DNA of 64,000 nt from Homalodisca vitripennis (GCF_021130785.1 NC_060213.1:69057501-69121500); one strand, 5' to 3'. Numbered from the stretch's first letter, positions 35,747 through 45,816 are shown. The notes: generated from the sequence alone by a model not told the origin. Numbers and translations are program-made.

Positions 35747-37246
35747 ATGGAAACCATACTACATGAAGATTTAATACCATTAGACACATATAGGACTTCC
35801 AAAAGTGACATAATAAAAATATTAAATGAAAATGGAATTCTATCTAGAGACACAGACACTGTAGCAGACCTCAGACCTATCCTAGCGGCACTTAAGAACT
35901 TAACACGTATAAGCGCAAGTCACCCTAATATTAAAACCATATTTAATTATTTAACTACACGAAAAACTCACCTAAGTGAAGAGGACAGGGAAAACTATAA
36001 GGATCTAGCTACAATCGAGGATTTTCTAGTGCAGAGAACAAATTTACACGACATAGTACATAACCCTGAGGCGGACATCAAGACACAAGCACCCCCAACC
36101 TTAGCACAACATTACGAGCCACTCACACTACCTGACAGAACGAACACAGCAACCATGGGGGAAAACATACCGCTAATATCAGCTGGGACTTACACAGGTC
36201 TCCAGAGCGAAAATCCACAAGATTTTTTAGACAAATTCTTAGTTGCAGCAACTTCAAACAGATGGACAGATAACACTAAAGTTAATTTATTCCCAGCGCA
36301 TTTATCAGGCACAGCACTAACTTGGTTCAAACACTACAGGCAAAAACAACGAGGGGAAGCCATACAATGGGATCAACTTGCTAAAAGTTTCATAGAGGCT
36401 TTCACTCCATTAGCACAAACCCAGAGTCTACAAATGATTTTAGAACACAAAATACAGGGAGAGAACGAGCCAACACTAAACTATTTTTTAGATATATTAA
36501 CAACATGCCGAAGATATGACCCTACAATACAGGACAAGCAAATTATACATTTTATCATACAGGGACTAAAACCAGAAATCTGTGAACGAGTTATAGGACT
36601 GAAAAACGACACCTTAAGTGATCTAGAGACTAATTTAAAAATTACAGAACAGCTAGTTCTAACACAAATGAAAAACAAAGAAAGATACAATAGGGTTGCA
36701 GCAAACAGACCCTATAGTACACCCTTATATGAACAAAACATCATCCATAAACTACAAGCAGAAGTTAACACCCTAACCAATTTAGTAGCTACCCTAACTA
36801 CAAACCAAATTTCAAATCATAACCACAGGTACGAAAGGTCTCCATCCCCGTATGAAAACTCAAAATATAAGCCAAGATATGATAGAACACCTAGTCCTCA
36901 CCAGAATAGACATATGGAAAGCCCAAACTACCCCAAACAAACCCAAAGGCCACCTATGATTAAACACGTTACTTTCAGTGATAGGAGAAGACAAAACCAT
37001 TCCCAAATACAACCTGCTAGACAAAATAGGTATTGCACTATTTGCCGTAAAGACAACCATAATACTGAACAATGTTGGTTCAAGCAACGTTCATTAACTT
37101 CTCAACCCCAAAGTAACCGCTTAGCACCTAAAACCAACAATACACAAGAGCTGTTCTGCAGGTACTGCAAGCGAACAAACCACAATATCGAATCATGTTA
37201 CAAGTCTAATTATTATAAACAGAATCAACAAAAAAACGGGAAATAG
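35747..37246 (+). CDS. gag: Element 1 Gag polyprotein
   Basis: 499 codons from ATG. The protein packages element RNA into virus-like particles. A retrotransposon Gag/capsid-like region at about 140-330 includes LSGTALTWFKHY. Near the C-terminus are two CCHC zinc knuckles, C430-C433-H438-C443 and C471-C474-H479-C484, which bind nucleic acid. The frame is intact. It ends at TAG 37244-37246, seven codon-positions after a slippery A AAA AAC that gives access to pol. Confidence 0.94.
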   Translation: METILHEDLIPLDTYRTSKSDIIKILNENGILSRDTDTVADLRPILAALKNLTRISASHPNIKTIFNYLTTRKTHLSEEDRENYKDLATIEDFLVQRTNLHDIVHNPEADIKTQAPPTLAQHYEPLTLPDRTNTATMGENIPLISAGTYTGLQSENPQDFLDKFLVAATSNRWTDNTKVNLFPAHLSGTALTWFKHYRQKQRGEAIQWDQLAKSFIEAFTPLAQTQSLQMILEHKIQGENEPTLNYFLDILTTCRRYDPTIQDKQIIHFIIQGLKPEICERVIGLKNDTLSDLETNLKITEQLVLTQMKNKERYNRVAANRPYSTPLYEQNIIHKLQAEVNTLTNLVATLTTNQISNHNHRYERSPSPYENSKYKPRYDRTPSPHQNRHMESPNYPKQTQRPPMIKHVTFSDRRRQNHSQIQPARQNRYCTICRKDNHNTEQCWFKQRSLTSQPQSNRLAPKTNNTQELFCRYCKRTNHNIESCYKSNYYKQNQQKNGK

Positions 37247-37281
37247 GGGGAGGTTATACTAACCCTTACCGAACTTCCCCC
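37231..37281 (+). promoter_or_regulatory. Gag-Pol -1 frameshift signal, element 1
   Basis: Heptamer A AAA AAC at 37231-37237 is in the gag X XXY YYZ register (codons CAA AAA AAC). After an 8-nt spacer, 37246-37255 (GGGGGAGGTT) pairs with 37272-37281 (AACTTCCCCC): ten consecutive pairs including one G:U, with a 16-nt loop. The -1 frame is open through this region and runs into the protease. This is the textbook layout of a retroviral frameshift site. Confidence 0.9.
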
Positions 37282-38031
37282 TTACTAAAAGCGAAAACAA
37301 ATAACACTATAGATTTTAACCAAAGGAATCGACAAACTTACAAATGTATAAAGTCTATGACATTTACTCCAACTAACCCCAAAGTAATACCACTATCAAC
37401 CCCTGGAAAGACCAGTTCAGAAGTGATATTTAAAGCCATACATTATAATCAAGAATTCCCACCCTTAAAGAAGATGCAAGAAATCGAACAACCTATTATG
37501 CAGAAGCCTATACACACCATGAAACTTCAATCTGCGCTCAATCCAACCCCAATCCTAAGTGAACAAAACCCCTCGGGGACAACAAATATAAATAAACCTA
37601 GTTTTACAAGAAACCTTGCAGTCTCAGAAAATTTCACAGGACAGATAAAACCTAGCGTATTAAAGGTAGTAGCGCACGTAAAACAGGACCCAGATTGTAT
37701 TATGGGGGAGGTAAACACACATACTGGATTGGAAGAAACCATTGAGATAGACACTATACAGATTTTAAATCACATAGAGCAACAGAAGAAACAGAATATG
37801 ATAGATTGTACTAACTTGCAAGAAATAACGCAAGACAGGATACACAGACCGAGGAAAAATAAAACATTATTATTAGAGGATATTTATGAACTCATATTTA
37901 ATTGCGAAAATAAAACTACGAAGAAGATACCTGTCCTAACAATAGACGTAGCCTTGACCACAAACCCTCGACATCCAGTACCCTGCATTATAGATACAGG
38001 ATGTAACATAAACATTATTAGAGCGAACTAG
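37237..38031 (+). CDS. pol: Element 1 Pol, N-terminal part with aspartic protease
   Basis: The frame is -1 to gag and is entered at 37237; an internal ATG lies at 37357. A long linker precedes the retropepsin active site DTGCN at about residue 215 of the ATG-started 224 codons, preceded by hydrophobic VPCII. The frame then ends at TAG 38029-38031, just after the active site. The rest of the protease is in the next -1 frame, so the protease is split. The protease would process Gag-Pol as a dimer. Confidence 0.85.
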   Translation, partial: REIGGGYTNPYRTSPLLKAKTNNTIDFNQRNRQTYKCIKSMTFTPTNPKVIPLSTPGKTSSEVIFKAIHYNQEFPPLKKMQEIEQPIMQKPIHTMKLQSALNPTPILSEQNPSGTTNINKPSFTRNLAVSENFTGQIKPSVLKVVAHVKQDPDCIMGEVNTHTGLEETIEIDTIQILNHIEQQKKQNMIDCTNLQEITQDRIHRPRKNKTLLLEDIYELIFNCENKTTKKIPVLTIDVALTTNPRHPVPCIIDTGCNINIIRAN

Positions 38032-41000
38032 TTTGTGAAACAAAATTAAATAATAGCAACCTACCCTCGTTGATATCGGCTAACGGTATACCATTAACAG
38101 TTTTGGGTTCGACAAAAATCGCCATAAAAATTGACAAAGTAATACTTGAAGACACGTTTTATGTGACACCTGATCTAAACAGCCCAATATTGGTAGGAAA
38201 CATATTCCTATTTCAGAACTGCGTGGAGTTAAACTATAAAAATAAAACAATAAAAATTACCAAATATCAGATTGAACATATAATACCTATGAATGAACAG
38301 TGGCAGTTAGACATCAAGAATTTTAAAAACACACAGGAATTAGAAGTACAGCAAGTAACAGAGGTAACAGCCCCACAAGACATAATTATAGCACCACATC
38401 AGCACATTAGAATTAGCTCTTTAAAAGGTATAGAGTCTCGAACAGCCATCGAAACAGATAGGAATCTAAGAATAAAAAAGAAATGTCATGCATATCTTAC
38501 AGAAGGGGAAGATGGTACAGATACAATTGTAAATATTTATAACGCATCAAATTTCCCAAAAAGGATACCCGCACATACTACGATAGGACATATACATTAC
38601 CCAACTCTCGAAGCACAGCCTACCCTGGAACACCATACCACTACAACTGACACAGGAAAAACAATATTGACAGATAAGGACGGCATAGTATTTGATATCT
38701 CACCACATTTAACCCTCCAAGAACACAAACAAGTCCTTGACGTTTTACAGAAATACAGACACATATTTACAACAAAGGTAATCAATTTAACTCCTGCAAA
38801 CATACCTCCTGTTAAACTCGAATTAAAACCGAATACGAAACCTGTAAACTCACCACCGTATAGGCAGAGTAAAACAGAAAGGGAAAAATTAAACAAATTA
38901 TTGGACGATTTAGTACAAGCAAAAATATTAGAGGAATGTCAGGATTACACAGAATATGCAAGCCCAGTATTTTTAGTGAAAAATAAAGATGGAAGCGACA
39001 GAATGGTAGCTGATCTCAGGAAGGTTAATGCACAGTTGAAAACAGATGCCCACCCCATTCCTTCAGTAAACCTGGTTTTAAGCTCTTTGAACAAAGCGCA
39101 CACATTTACAAAATTAGACCTTAAAAATGCATTTTATTCCATGGAGGTTAGGAAAGAAGATAGGCATATCCTAGCCATAAAAACTCCGGATAGACTTCTA
39201 CAGTTTTGCCGACTGCCGATGGGACTTTCAACTTCAACCACATTATTTAGTAAAGCCTTGAATGCGATATTAAACCGTCACCTTTATAATAAAGTCATCT
39301 GTTACGTAGATGACCTAATTTGTTATGGTGACTCATTTGAAAATGACTTACATAATCTAGAAACTATATTAGAAGAACTAGAAAAAGCTAGTTTGAAACT
39401 AAATACAAAAAAGTGTAAATTTCTCTACAAAAGTGTAAACATTTTAGGACACGAGGTATCACGGGAAGGCATTTTACCCCAAAAACAGTCAGTAGAAGCT
39501 ATCACCGAATTTAAAAGACCAACTTGTGTAAGGCAAGTGAGACAATTTTTAGGATGCTCAGGATCCTTCCGCAGATTCATCCAAAATTATGCCAAAATAG
39601 CACAACCCCTTACTGAGATAATAAAAGATTCAAATAAAAACATGGCATTTAAATGGACGGATCTATGTGAACAGGCTTTTATAAAAATCAAACAAATTTT
39701 GACAAACCCACCATTACTATCACATTGGAAGGACAACAGGGAAGCACACATTTATGTAGATAGCAGTTTGATTGGATGCGGAGCAGCGTTAGTACAGTTA
39801 GATGAAGAAAATAATAGAATGTACCCAATTTATTACATGTCAAAAAAATATTCAAATACCCAAATGCGTTACAGCAATGCTGAACGTGAAATGCTAGCGC
39901 TAACCTATGCTGTGAACTACTTCAGAGAATTCACGCTTGGTAGACAAACAACAGTTTATACGGACTGTGCCGCATTACAGTTTTATAAAAATTTTAAGCA
40001 CACTTCCACTAGATTAAACAGATTAGCACTGTCATTAACAGACTACGACATTGTAGTAAAACATAAACGTGGCGCTACAAACGTGTTAGCAGACGCCTTA
40101 AGCAGAAATCCTTTAGAACAACCTTTGGATGAAGAATTTACGGACGTGTGTTTAACTGTCAATACTTTAATACAGACAAATCTACCCCTACTACAAGCTC
40201 AAGACAGTTATTTAAAACAAATACGCCTTGCGATGACCTCACCTGAGGCGGTAAATAAAAAAATCAGACGGGCTTCAAGACATTACGAAGAAATAGATGG
40301 ATTGTTATATTTCAAAACCTTCAACGGACAAGAAACTAGAAACTTATTGGCTATACCCCAAAAACAAACACAAGAAATATTAAAAATATTCCATGACAAC
40401 CCCTACACGGGTGGACACTTATCACATTACAAAACAGCTTCAAAAATAAAATTACGATATCACTGGCCGAATATGTACCGTGATATCCTCCAATATACAA
40501 AATCTTGTGAAGAATGTCAACTACGTAGGCCAAAAACGAACAAAAATTACGGCCTACTACAACCTATTCCACCCTCCATAAAACCCTTTGACAGAATAAC
40601 AATAGACTTTGTAGGTAATATTACACAAAGTAATGGTTACAAATATATCCTAGTTGCAACCGATGCCTGCACTAGAATGGCATTTGCAACCCCTTGTAGA
40701 AATGCAGATGCGAACACAGTAGCGCAAAAATTATTAAATCTATTCTGCACATTTGGATTTCCTAGAATTATTAATCATGACAGAGGAACGCACTTTATGA
40801 ATTCTGTAATTTCACAGTTACTAAATGCACTCGGGATTGAACAAAGGCCAGGCGCTGCTTATATGTCACAAGTACAAGGTGCGGTTGAAAAATACAACCA
40901 CACGCTAATCAAGGCAATATCTCATTACGTTGTGGAAAAACCCCAAACTTGGTCAAAATACGTACAAATAGTTACCTTTGCCTACAACACGTCTGTAAAC

Positions 41001-41417
41001 ATTTCAACAGGCTACACACCGCACTACCTCATGTTTGGTTACGAAGCTAACTTACCGTCTGATTGTATATATTTACAGGTTAATCCCGAAAAAATGGTGT
41101 TGGAAAATATAGAAATTTTAGAGCAAATACGCAAAGATATGCCGAAAATCATGAAAAAAGCCCAGGAAGCGCAAAAGAAATACTTTGACCGTGACAAAAC
41201 TCATTTGGATTTAAACCCCGGCGATGAAGTCTTGGTCCATTTCCCGAAAGACCACACAAAAAAATATAGTAAATTTCAAACACCATTTAGAGGTCCTTTC
41301 GTTGTCAAAAAAAAAATTAACGAAGTGACATATGCAGTAGAAATTTACCACAGGGGAAGGTTAACAGAACAACCAATACATGTTGCTAGAATAAAATTAT
41401 TCTATAAGAGAATATAA
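38022..41417 (+). CDS. pol: Element 1 Pol: rest of protease, RT, RNase H, integrase
   Basis: Open from 38022. Its first recorded start is a TTG at 38070, which is not a natural start; the frame continues the protease from upstream. From 38070 (1115 codons): end of protease; RT with LDLKNAF and catalytic YVDD at about 412-415; RNase H starting at YVDSS about 563; integrase HHCC finger at about 773-817; catalytic D (TIDF) about 846, D (NHDRG) about 903 and E about 939, a D,35-E spacing. The C-terminal domain carries DEVLV. All catalytic residues are present, so only the frame break near 38020 impairs pol. Confidence 0.94.
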   Translation, partial: SELVCETKLNNSNLPSLISANGIPLTVLGSTKIAIKIDKVILEDTFYVTPDLNSPILVGNIFLFQNCVELNYKNKTIKITKYQIEHIIPMNEQWQLDIKNFKNTQELEVQQVTEVTAPQDIIIAPHQHIRISSLKGIESRTAIETDRNLRIKKKCHAYLTEGEDGTDTIVNIYNASNFPKRIPAHTTIGHIHYPTLEAQPTLEHHTTTTDTGKTILTDKDGIVFDISPHLTLQEHKQVLDVLQKYRHIFTTKVINLTPANIPPVKLELKPNTKPVNSPPYRQSKTEREKLNKLLDDLVQAKILEECQDYTEYASPVFLVKNKDGSDRMVADLRKVNAQLKTDAHPIPSVNLVLSSLNKAHTFTKLDLKNAFYSMEVRKEDRHILAIKTPDRLLQFCRLPMGLSTSTTLFSKALNAILNRHLYNKVICYVDDLICYGDSFENDLHNLETILEELEKASLKLNTKKCKFLYKSVNILGHEVSREGILPQKQSVEAITEFKRPTCVRQVRQFLGCSGSFRRFIQNYAKIAQPLTEIIKDSNKNMAFKWTDLCEQAFIKIKQILTNPPLLSHWKDNREAHIYVDSSLIGCGAALVQLDEENNRMYPIYYMSKKYSNTQMRYSNAEREMLALTYAVNYFREFTLGRQTTVYTDCAALQFYKNFKHTSTRLNRLALSLTDYDIVVKHKRGATNVLADALSRNPLEQPLDEEFTDVCLTVNTLIQTNLPLLQAQDSYLKQIRLAMTSPEAVNKKIRRASRHYEEIDGLLYFKTFNGQETRNLLAIPQKQTQEILKIFHDNPYTGGHLSHYKTASKIKLRYHWPNMYRDILQYTKSCEECQLRRPKTNKNYGLLQPIPPSIKPFDRITIDFVGNITQSNGYKYILVATDACTRMAFATPCRNADANTVAQKLLNLFCTFGFPRIINHDRGTHFMNSVISQLLNALGIEQRPGAAYMSQVQGAVEKYNHTLIKAISHYVVEKPQTWSKYVQIVTFAYNTSVNISTGYTPHYLMFGYEANLPSDCIYLQVNPEKMVLENIEILEQIRKDMPKIMKKAQEAQKKYFDRDKTHLDLNPGDEVLVHFPKDHTKKYSKFQTPFRGPFVVKKKINEVTYAVEIYHRGRLTEQPIHVARIKLFYKRI

Positions 41418-42665
41418 AACAAATATGAAGGGACTTGAGCAATAATAAAATATTCAAGAATAATATATACAATATTTCTCATGAACATCACTATGCACTC
41501 ACTGCCTTGTAGTAAAATTTGAAGAGAGTGAAAAGTATATTCGCAATAATTTCCTAATATATGAGGGTAAAAAGCTACTACATAGTCACGCAAGAATCGC
41601 TTTAAAAAATAGGTATTATACTCCAGGAGTTGAGAGACCGGTTAACTTGATTACGGTTTGAATGATTCATTATAACGTTATATAACCTTGAGAGTCACTG
41701 AAATAAGTCTAACAGAAATAAAAATGTATATTAAAATCTCGATGTTGTGTCGGAAAACGATAGAGAATAAAGACATAAAAGTTTTAGAAAATTAAAACGC
41801 CTAACTTTGTATTTTAATGTGAGGTTTACTGTAATTTAGTGATTAAGTGATAGGTTACACGTACCAAAGATATTGGTATAGATAATCCCAATACACAGGA
41901 CACTAACACAGCACACACGACACGACACGAGCAGAGCCTGTAACCCACGGTAACCGTACTTAGACTGGCTAGTAAGACTTGACCGTGACTCTGGTATGTC
42001 TCCCAGGCAGATAAGTTTTCTGCTAACTCAACTAACTTCCCACGCTATACTACACCGACTGTGTTGTGACTATGACTAGGGGGCATTGCCTCGTACCGGT
42101 GGTCTGGGTCGCCAAGGGCCCTGGTGGTTCAGACAGCTTAGTATGCAAGTAATGTTTCCCACGTACTCGTTTACTACAGTAACATAGCGTACTCTAACTT
42201 GAAACAACGTACATATTAGACTTACCTGAGGGATCTGTATATATATAGCCTAGTAATAAGGAATATAAAATATGATAAGGTGTACTACATATATCATATT
42301 TGTTAGTAGATAACAATGTTAACTTAATATACCCTACAAGGACTCAAATTTCCTGAGATGCATCTCAAAGAAAGAGACATACATGTTCTATATTATATAA
42401 TCCTAGGATAAACAAATACTTCAATATATGACATGTAAATGACTTATATAACATGTTTAATTATTACATAGCTAATCTAACATTGAAGGAAAGTAACATA
42501 TATTTAACACAGTATGTATTAGCACAGCAATATTGCTCATTAACAAACTATACAGCCTTGATTAGGCAACATATATTATGATCATAATAATGACTATGGA
42601 CAATAAGCACAAAGAAGGGATATTACATATTCCTCAGAAACAAAGGTGCGTAGTATCGTTTTGTA
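41418..42665 (+). other. Element 1 noncoding region after pol
   Basis: About 1.25 kb without a recognisable frame. A block at 41880-42140 is less A/T-rich and contains tandem CACGA words near 41905-41930. In env-bearing relatives env starts near the end of pol, so this may be wholly decayed or deleted env sequence, or an untranslated region. Element 2 is inserted at its right end. Confidence 0.5.
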
Positions 42666-42669
42666 ATAT
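42666..42669. repeat. Element 2 target-site duplication, left (ATAT)
   Basis: ATAT here and at 50396-50399 flank the nested element exactly. Confidence 0.85.
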
Positions 42670-43473
42670 TGTACCATAGTTCAAATTCATTTATGCTGAA
42701 TCGCGGTAGGAAGTAGGCTCTTATTAACTAGACGCGGTGCGGGGACTTTGTTTGTTCAGTTGGACCGGCAATCAGCTGATCGGTCAGTGACGTATCGGGT
42801 GATGCGTTCCTCCCGGCTCGCTGGAGGATTCAGTTCGAGTCTTGAAGCCACGACGACAAGGTCCTGTTGAGAATCGCAGCTCTTCCTCTAACCCTATAGT
42901 GTGGGATTTAGAGTAATTCCATTTTTTATCGCGTGTAAATTTAATTCAAGTTTTTTTAATTTTTCTTCAGTGCGTATTAAATCCCTATCAGCCTCCGTAA
43001 TCTTCAAACTAGTAAGTCCCGTACCAGCGTTTAGTTAATATCTTTGATTTTTTATACTGTTGTAATTAAAATTTCTAAAGTTTCCCATCTTTCAGAGTCT
43101 GAGAATTAATTACATTTTTTGAAGTATTGTGAATTAAATTTTGGTCATAAAGTTAATATCAAGTTTTGTGTTATATTGATTTTGAGTATTTTGAGAAGAG
43201 AACTTTTATTTTATTTTGTTAATTTAAACCATTTTTTGAGAAGTATAAATTTTTAGTTTCATTTTAATTTTAATTCATTTTTAATCAGACTCTTAATTAG
43301 ATTTGTTCGATTGTGTGAAGTTTTGAAGAAAATCGAATCAAAAGTTTGTAAACTTTGTTAATTTTTTTGGTAAACTTGAATTTCGGAATAAACCAAGTAT
43401 TTCCGAAAAGTTGTTTAATTTATAAAGTATTAGCTCCATATAAATTAAAAATATGTGCTATAAAAACGGTACA
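42670..43473 (+). repeat. Element 2, 5' LTR (804 bp)
   Basis: Begins TGTACCATAGTTC and ends AAAAACGGTACA. It differs from the 3' LTR at about 43250 (A for C) and about 43449 (A for T). Confidence 0.96.
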
Positions 43474-43478
43474 TAATT

Positions 43479-43492
43479 TGCGCCAATCTGCT
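43479..43492 (+). other. Element 2 primer-binding site complementary to the 5' end of tRNA-iMet
   Basis: TGCGCCAATCTGCT starts 5 nt after the LTR and is the exact reverse complement of nucleotides 1-14 of the initiator tRNA at 140-153. The primer 3' end would face the LTR, as needed to copy U5. No TGG-type site complementary to a tRNA 3' end is found beside the LTR. This is the logic of half-tRNA priming known from copia, but with a cut nearer the 5' end. Confidence 0.65.
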
Positions 43493-43726
43493 ATTTCTTT
43501 TTGAGCATAAACTTGTACAACAGGTTATTTACAGGAAAGAACTTGTAAACTTGCATAAACTTGTCTGATACCTGTAAGTGTGTGTAACTTGTATAAGACT
43601 TGTATGAACTTGAACATTGTGTATAAACCTGCATAATTTTGTGTAGCGTGTAAGACTGAGGACTTAGAATAATATTGTGAGTTTGGAATATTTGATTTAT
43701 TTTAAGAAAATTATTTTAAAATAAAA
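43493..43726 (+). other. Element 2 leader with ACTTG repeats
   Basis: Untranslated leader between PBS and gag. ACTTG occurs seven times in about 105 bp (43510-43612), often as AACTTGTA. Such a leader could carry packaging or dimerisation signals; no function is shown. Confidence 0.5.
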
Positions 43727-45043
43727 ATGGAGCTAGCGCATGTAGATCTGTTGCTCAAAAAGGAATTAATATTTGAAATAAATTTTAGGGGCGGAAATGC
43801 TTCTGAAAGCGACACCGTCCAGAATCTTAGAAAAATGTTGAGGTCCCTTTTGAAATTAAATATCAGGGCCAACGCTGGTAATCTGAAGGGGCGTATAGAA
43901 CCTAGCACTGCATTAAAGGAAATAAAAGTTGATTTGGAGGCATTATCTGTCAAGATAGGAAACTTGTCCGAGGAAAAATCGACAGGCGAGTATTTGAGAC
44001 TAGTGTGTAGGCACAAACATCTCACTGTGAGAGTTGATGTATTATGTGAGTTGTATAAGTGGGAAGGAGCGTCTGAAACCTTAATTTCAAAACTTAAGGA
44101 TGGTTTGATTGAAATTAAGGCAAAACTAGGAAAACTTGGCGTAAGCGAGGAGGAAATAGTTAATTTTGAAACCAGTCTTTTAAATACAAGCCTGGAAGAG
44201 GAAGAATTCGAAGAGATGAGCAAGCCCGTATCTCAAACGAGAAATGAGGATATTTTAGGTTTGAGTCTTCCCCAGGGGAAACATGTAGAAGGGAATTTTG
44301 CAAAATTACCAAATCCCCTAGAGCGATTTTTAAAAATGTTTAAACCCACAGACGGACTAAATGTTTCAGAATTGTTGAATTATATCGAAATAATGTTAAA
44401 AATTAAGGGTGAAACTAGCTTAAGTGATAGTGAGATCATAAATATGAGTGTAGGTTATGCCACTGGTCCACTTTACAATAAAATGCTTCAATTTAAGGTA
44501 AATGCTAGTAATTTTAGTGAAGTACACAAAGGACTATTAGATTATTTTGTTCCATTTGGTCATAGAGAAGCCTTGAAGAGGGACTTAGTAACTAGATCAC
44601 AAAAACCTGGTGAAAAACTGAGCAGTTATATTTTAAACGTTAAGCAAAATGCAAAATTGCTATTGTGTGATTATTCTGAGACCGAACTGACGGAATTGAT
44701 AAAATTAGGTATCTCATCTCAAGTAAGGGCCAGACTGGTATTTTGTACAAATCCGAAAGATTTTGCCGACCTTGACAACTTATGTATATATGAGCAGAAC
44801 GTAGCTTATGAAGAAGTGAAGGTATGTGAGGAACGTAGAGTTTGCAAATCGGACTTTGTTCAGAAAAGTAATGTAAACTCAACTGCAAACTCGTATGTAA
44901 ACAATCCCATGATGGTAAAGAAAGCAATAATAAAATGTTTTATTTGTAATAAACCGGGACATATCGCTAGGGATTGTCTTAAAAATATTCAGAGAGCACA
45001 GATACCGAGATTCGAAAAATCTGCGGTCCCAAAAAACTTATAA
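43727..45043 (+). CDS. gag: Element 2 Gag polyprotein
   Basis: 438 codons from ATG 43727. The central region (about 190-370) is capsid-like, with the conserved run around RDLVTRSQKPGEKLSSYI. A single CCHC knuckle follows at C404-C407-H412-C417 (CFICNKPGHIARDC). The frame is intact and ends at TAA 45041-45043. The slippery heptamer A AAA AAC lies one codon before the stop. Pieces of the same domain are recognisable in element 3 near 61000. Confidence 0.9.
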   Translation: MELAHVDLLLKKELIFEINFRGGNASESDTVQNLRKMLRSLLKLNIRANAGNLKGRIEPSTALKEIKVDLEALSVKIGNLSEEKSTGEYLRLVCRHKHLTVRVDVLCELYKWEGASETLISKLKDGLIEIKAKLGKLGVSEEEIVNFETSLLNTSLEEEEFEEMSKPVSQTRNEDILGLSLPQGKHVEGNFAKLPNPLERFLKMFKPTDGLNVSELLNYIEIMLKIKGETSLSDSEIINMSVGYATGPLYNKMLQFKVNASNFSEVHKGLLDYFVPFGHREALKRDLVTRSQKPGEKLSSYILNVKQNAKLLLCDYSETELTELIKLGISSQVRARLVFCTNPKDFADLDNLCIYEQNVAYEEVKVCEERRVCKSDFVQKSNVNSTANSYVNNPMMVKKAIIKCFICNKPGHIARDCLKNIQRAQIPRFEKSAVPKNL

Positions 45044-45088
45044 ATAGGGGAGAATTCCAAGAAGGTAGTGCGAGAGTGGAATCTCCCC
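45031..45088 (+). promoter_or_regulatory. Gag-Pol -1 frameshift signal, element 2
   Basis: Heptamer A AAA AAC at 45031-45037 is in gag register (CCA AAA AAC). After 9 nt, 45047-45058 (GGGGAGAATTCC) pairs with 45078-45088 (GGAATCTCCCC): eleven pairs with one bulged A and a 19-nt loop. The -1 frame is open from before the heptamer and leads into protease. The layout matches that of element 1. Confidence 0.9.
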
Positions 45089-45816
45089 GGTCACGTCCCA
45101 CTGACATTAAAAGTAATTATAATTATGGAAGAGGTCGAGAACAAATGAGGGCAAGGGGTAAGAATAATGTGGGAAATTCCTGTATGAATGTAAAAAGGGC
45201 CGGACGTAGCCAAGGTTCAATGACCCTGCCCGTTGTAAAAGTGTTTGTTGGTAAGGGTACATATAATGTATTATTGGACACGGGAAGCGGAGTGAACCTG
45301 ATAAGCGAAAGCATTTACGACTCATTGTTAAAGAAAGGACTGGCTAGTATTCTTGAACATACTGATATTAAATGTTTGTCGGCAGATAACAACGAATTAT
45401 CAATCCTGGGTAAATGTATTGTAAAAATAAAGATAGAATGTTTTTCTTGGAAAGTTCAGTTTTTAGTTTCGAAAAATTTGTCTTGGCCAATAATTCTGGG
45501 TTCCAATTTTATAAAAGAAACTGGCATGGTGGTGGATTTAAAACAGGATATGTGTTGGTTTAAGTTTAAACCAGAAGTCACAATCGAGTTATTTCAGAAT
45601 AATACAATCCTTATAAATAATGTGAACCAGAGTATTGTGGTAGGGTGCAATAAGGCAAAGGAGGGTATTTTAAAAATTATTAACGAATTCCCTCAAGTTT
45701 TTACCGATAAAATAGGGCAAGCTATTGACTTCGAAATTGACCTAGAAGTCAGCGACCCCGAGCCAGTGAGATTGAAGCCGTATCCGCTATCCCCCCCCCC
45801 AAGCTGCAAGAATTAA
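45037..45816 (+). CDS. pol: Element 2 Pol, N-terminal part with aspartic protease
   Basis: Entered by -1 frameshift at 45037; the GTG at 45076 is internal. Retropepsin active site LLDTGSG is at about residue 67-73 from 45076, followed by flap and ILGSNF blocks. The segment runs into the RT N-terminus (VRLKPYPLS) and goes out of frame at a run of ten C (45791-45800), ending at TAA 45814-45816. Confidence 0.88.
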   Translation, partial: LINRGEFQEGSARVESPRSRPTDIKSNYNYGRGREQMRARGKNNVGNSCMNVKRAGRSQGSMTLPVVKVFVGKGTYNVLLDTGSGVNLISESIYDSLLKKGLASILEHTDIKCLSADNNELSILGKCIVKIKIECFSWKVQFLVSKNLSWPIILGSNFIKETGMVVDLKQDMCWFKFKPEVTIELFQNNTILINNVNQSIVVGCNKAKEGILKIINEFPQVFTDKIGQAIDFEIDLEVSDPEPVRLKPYPLSPPPSCKN

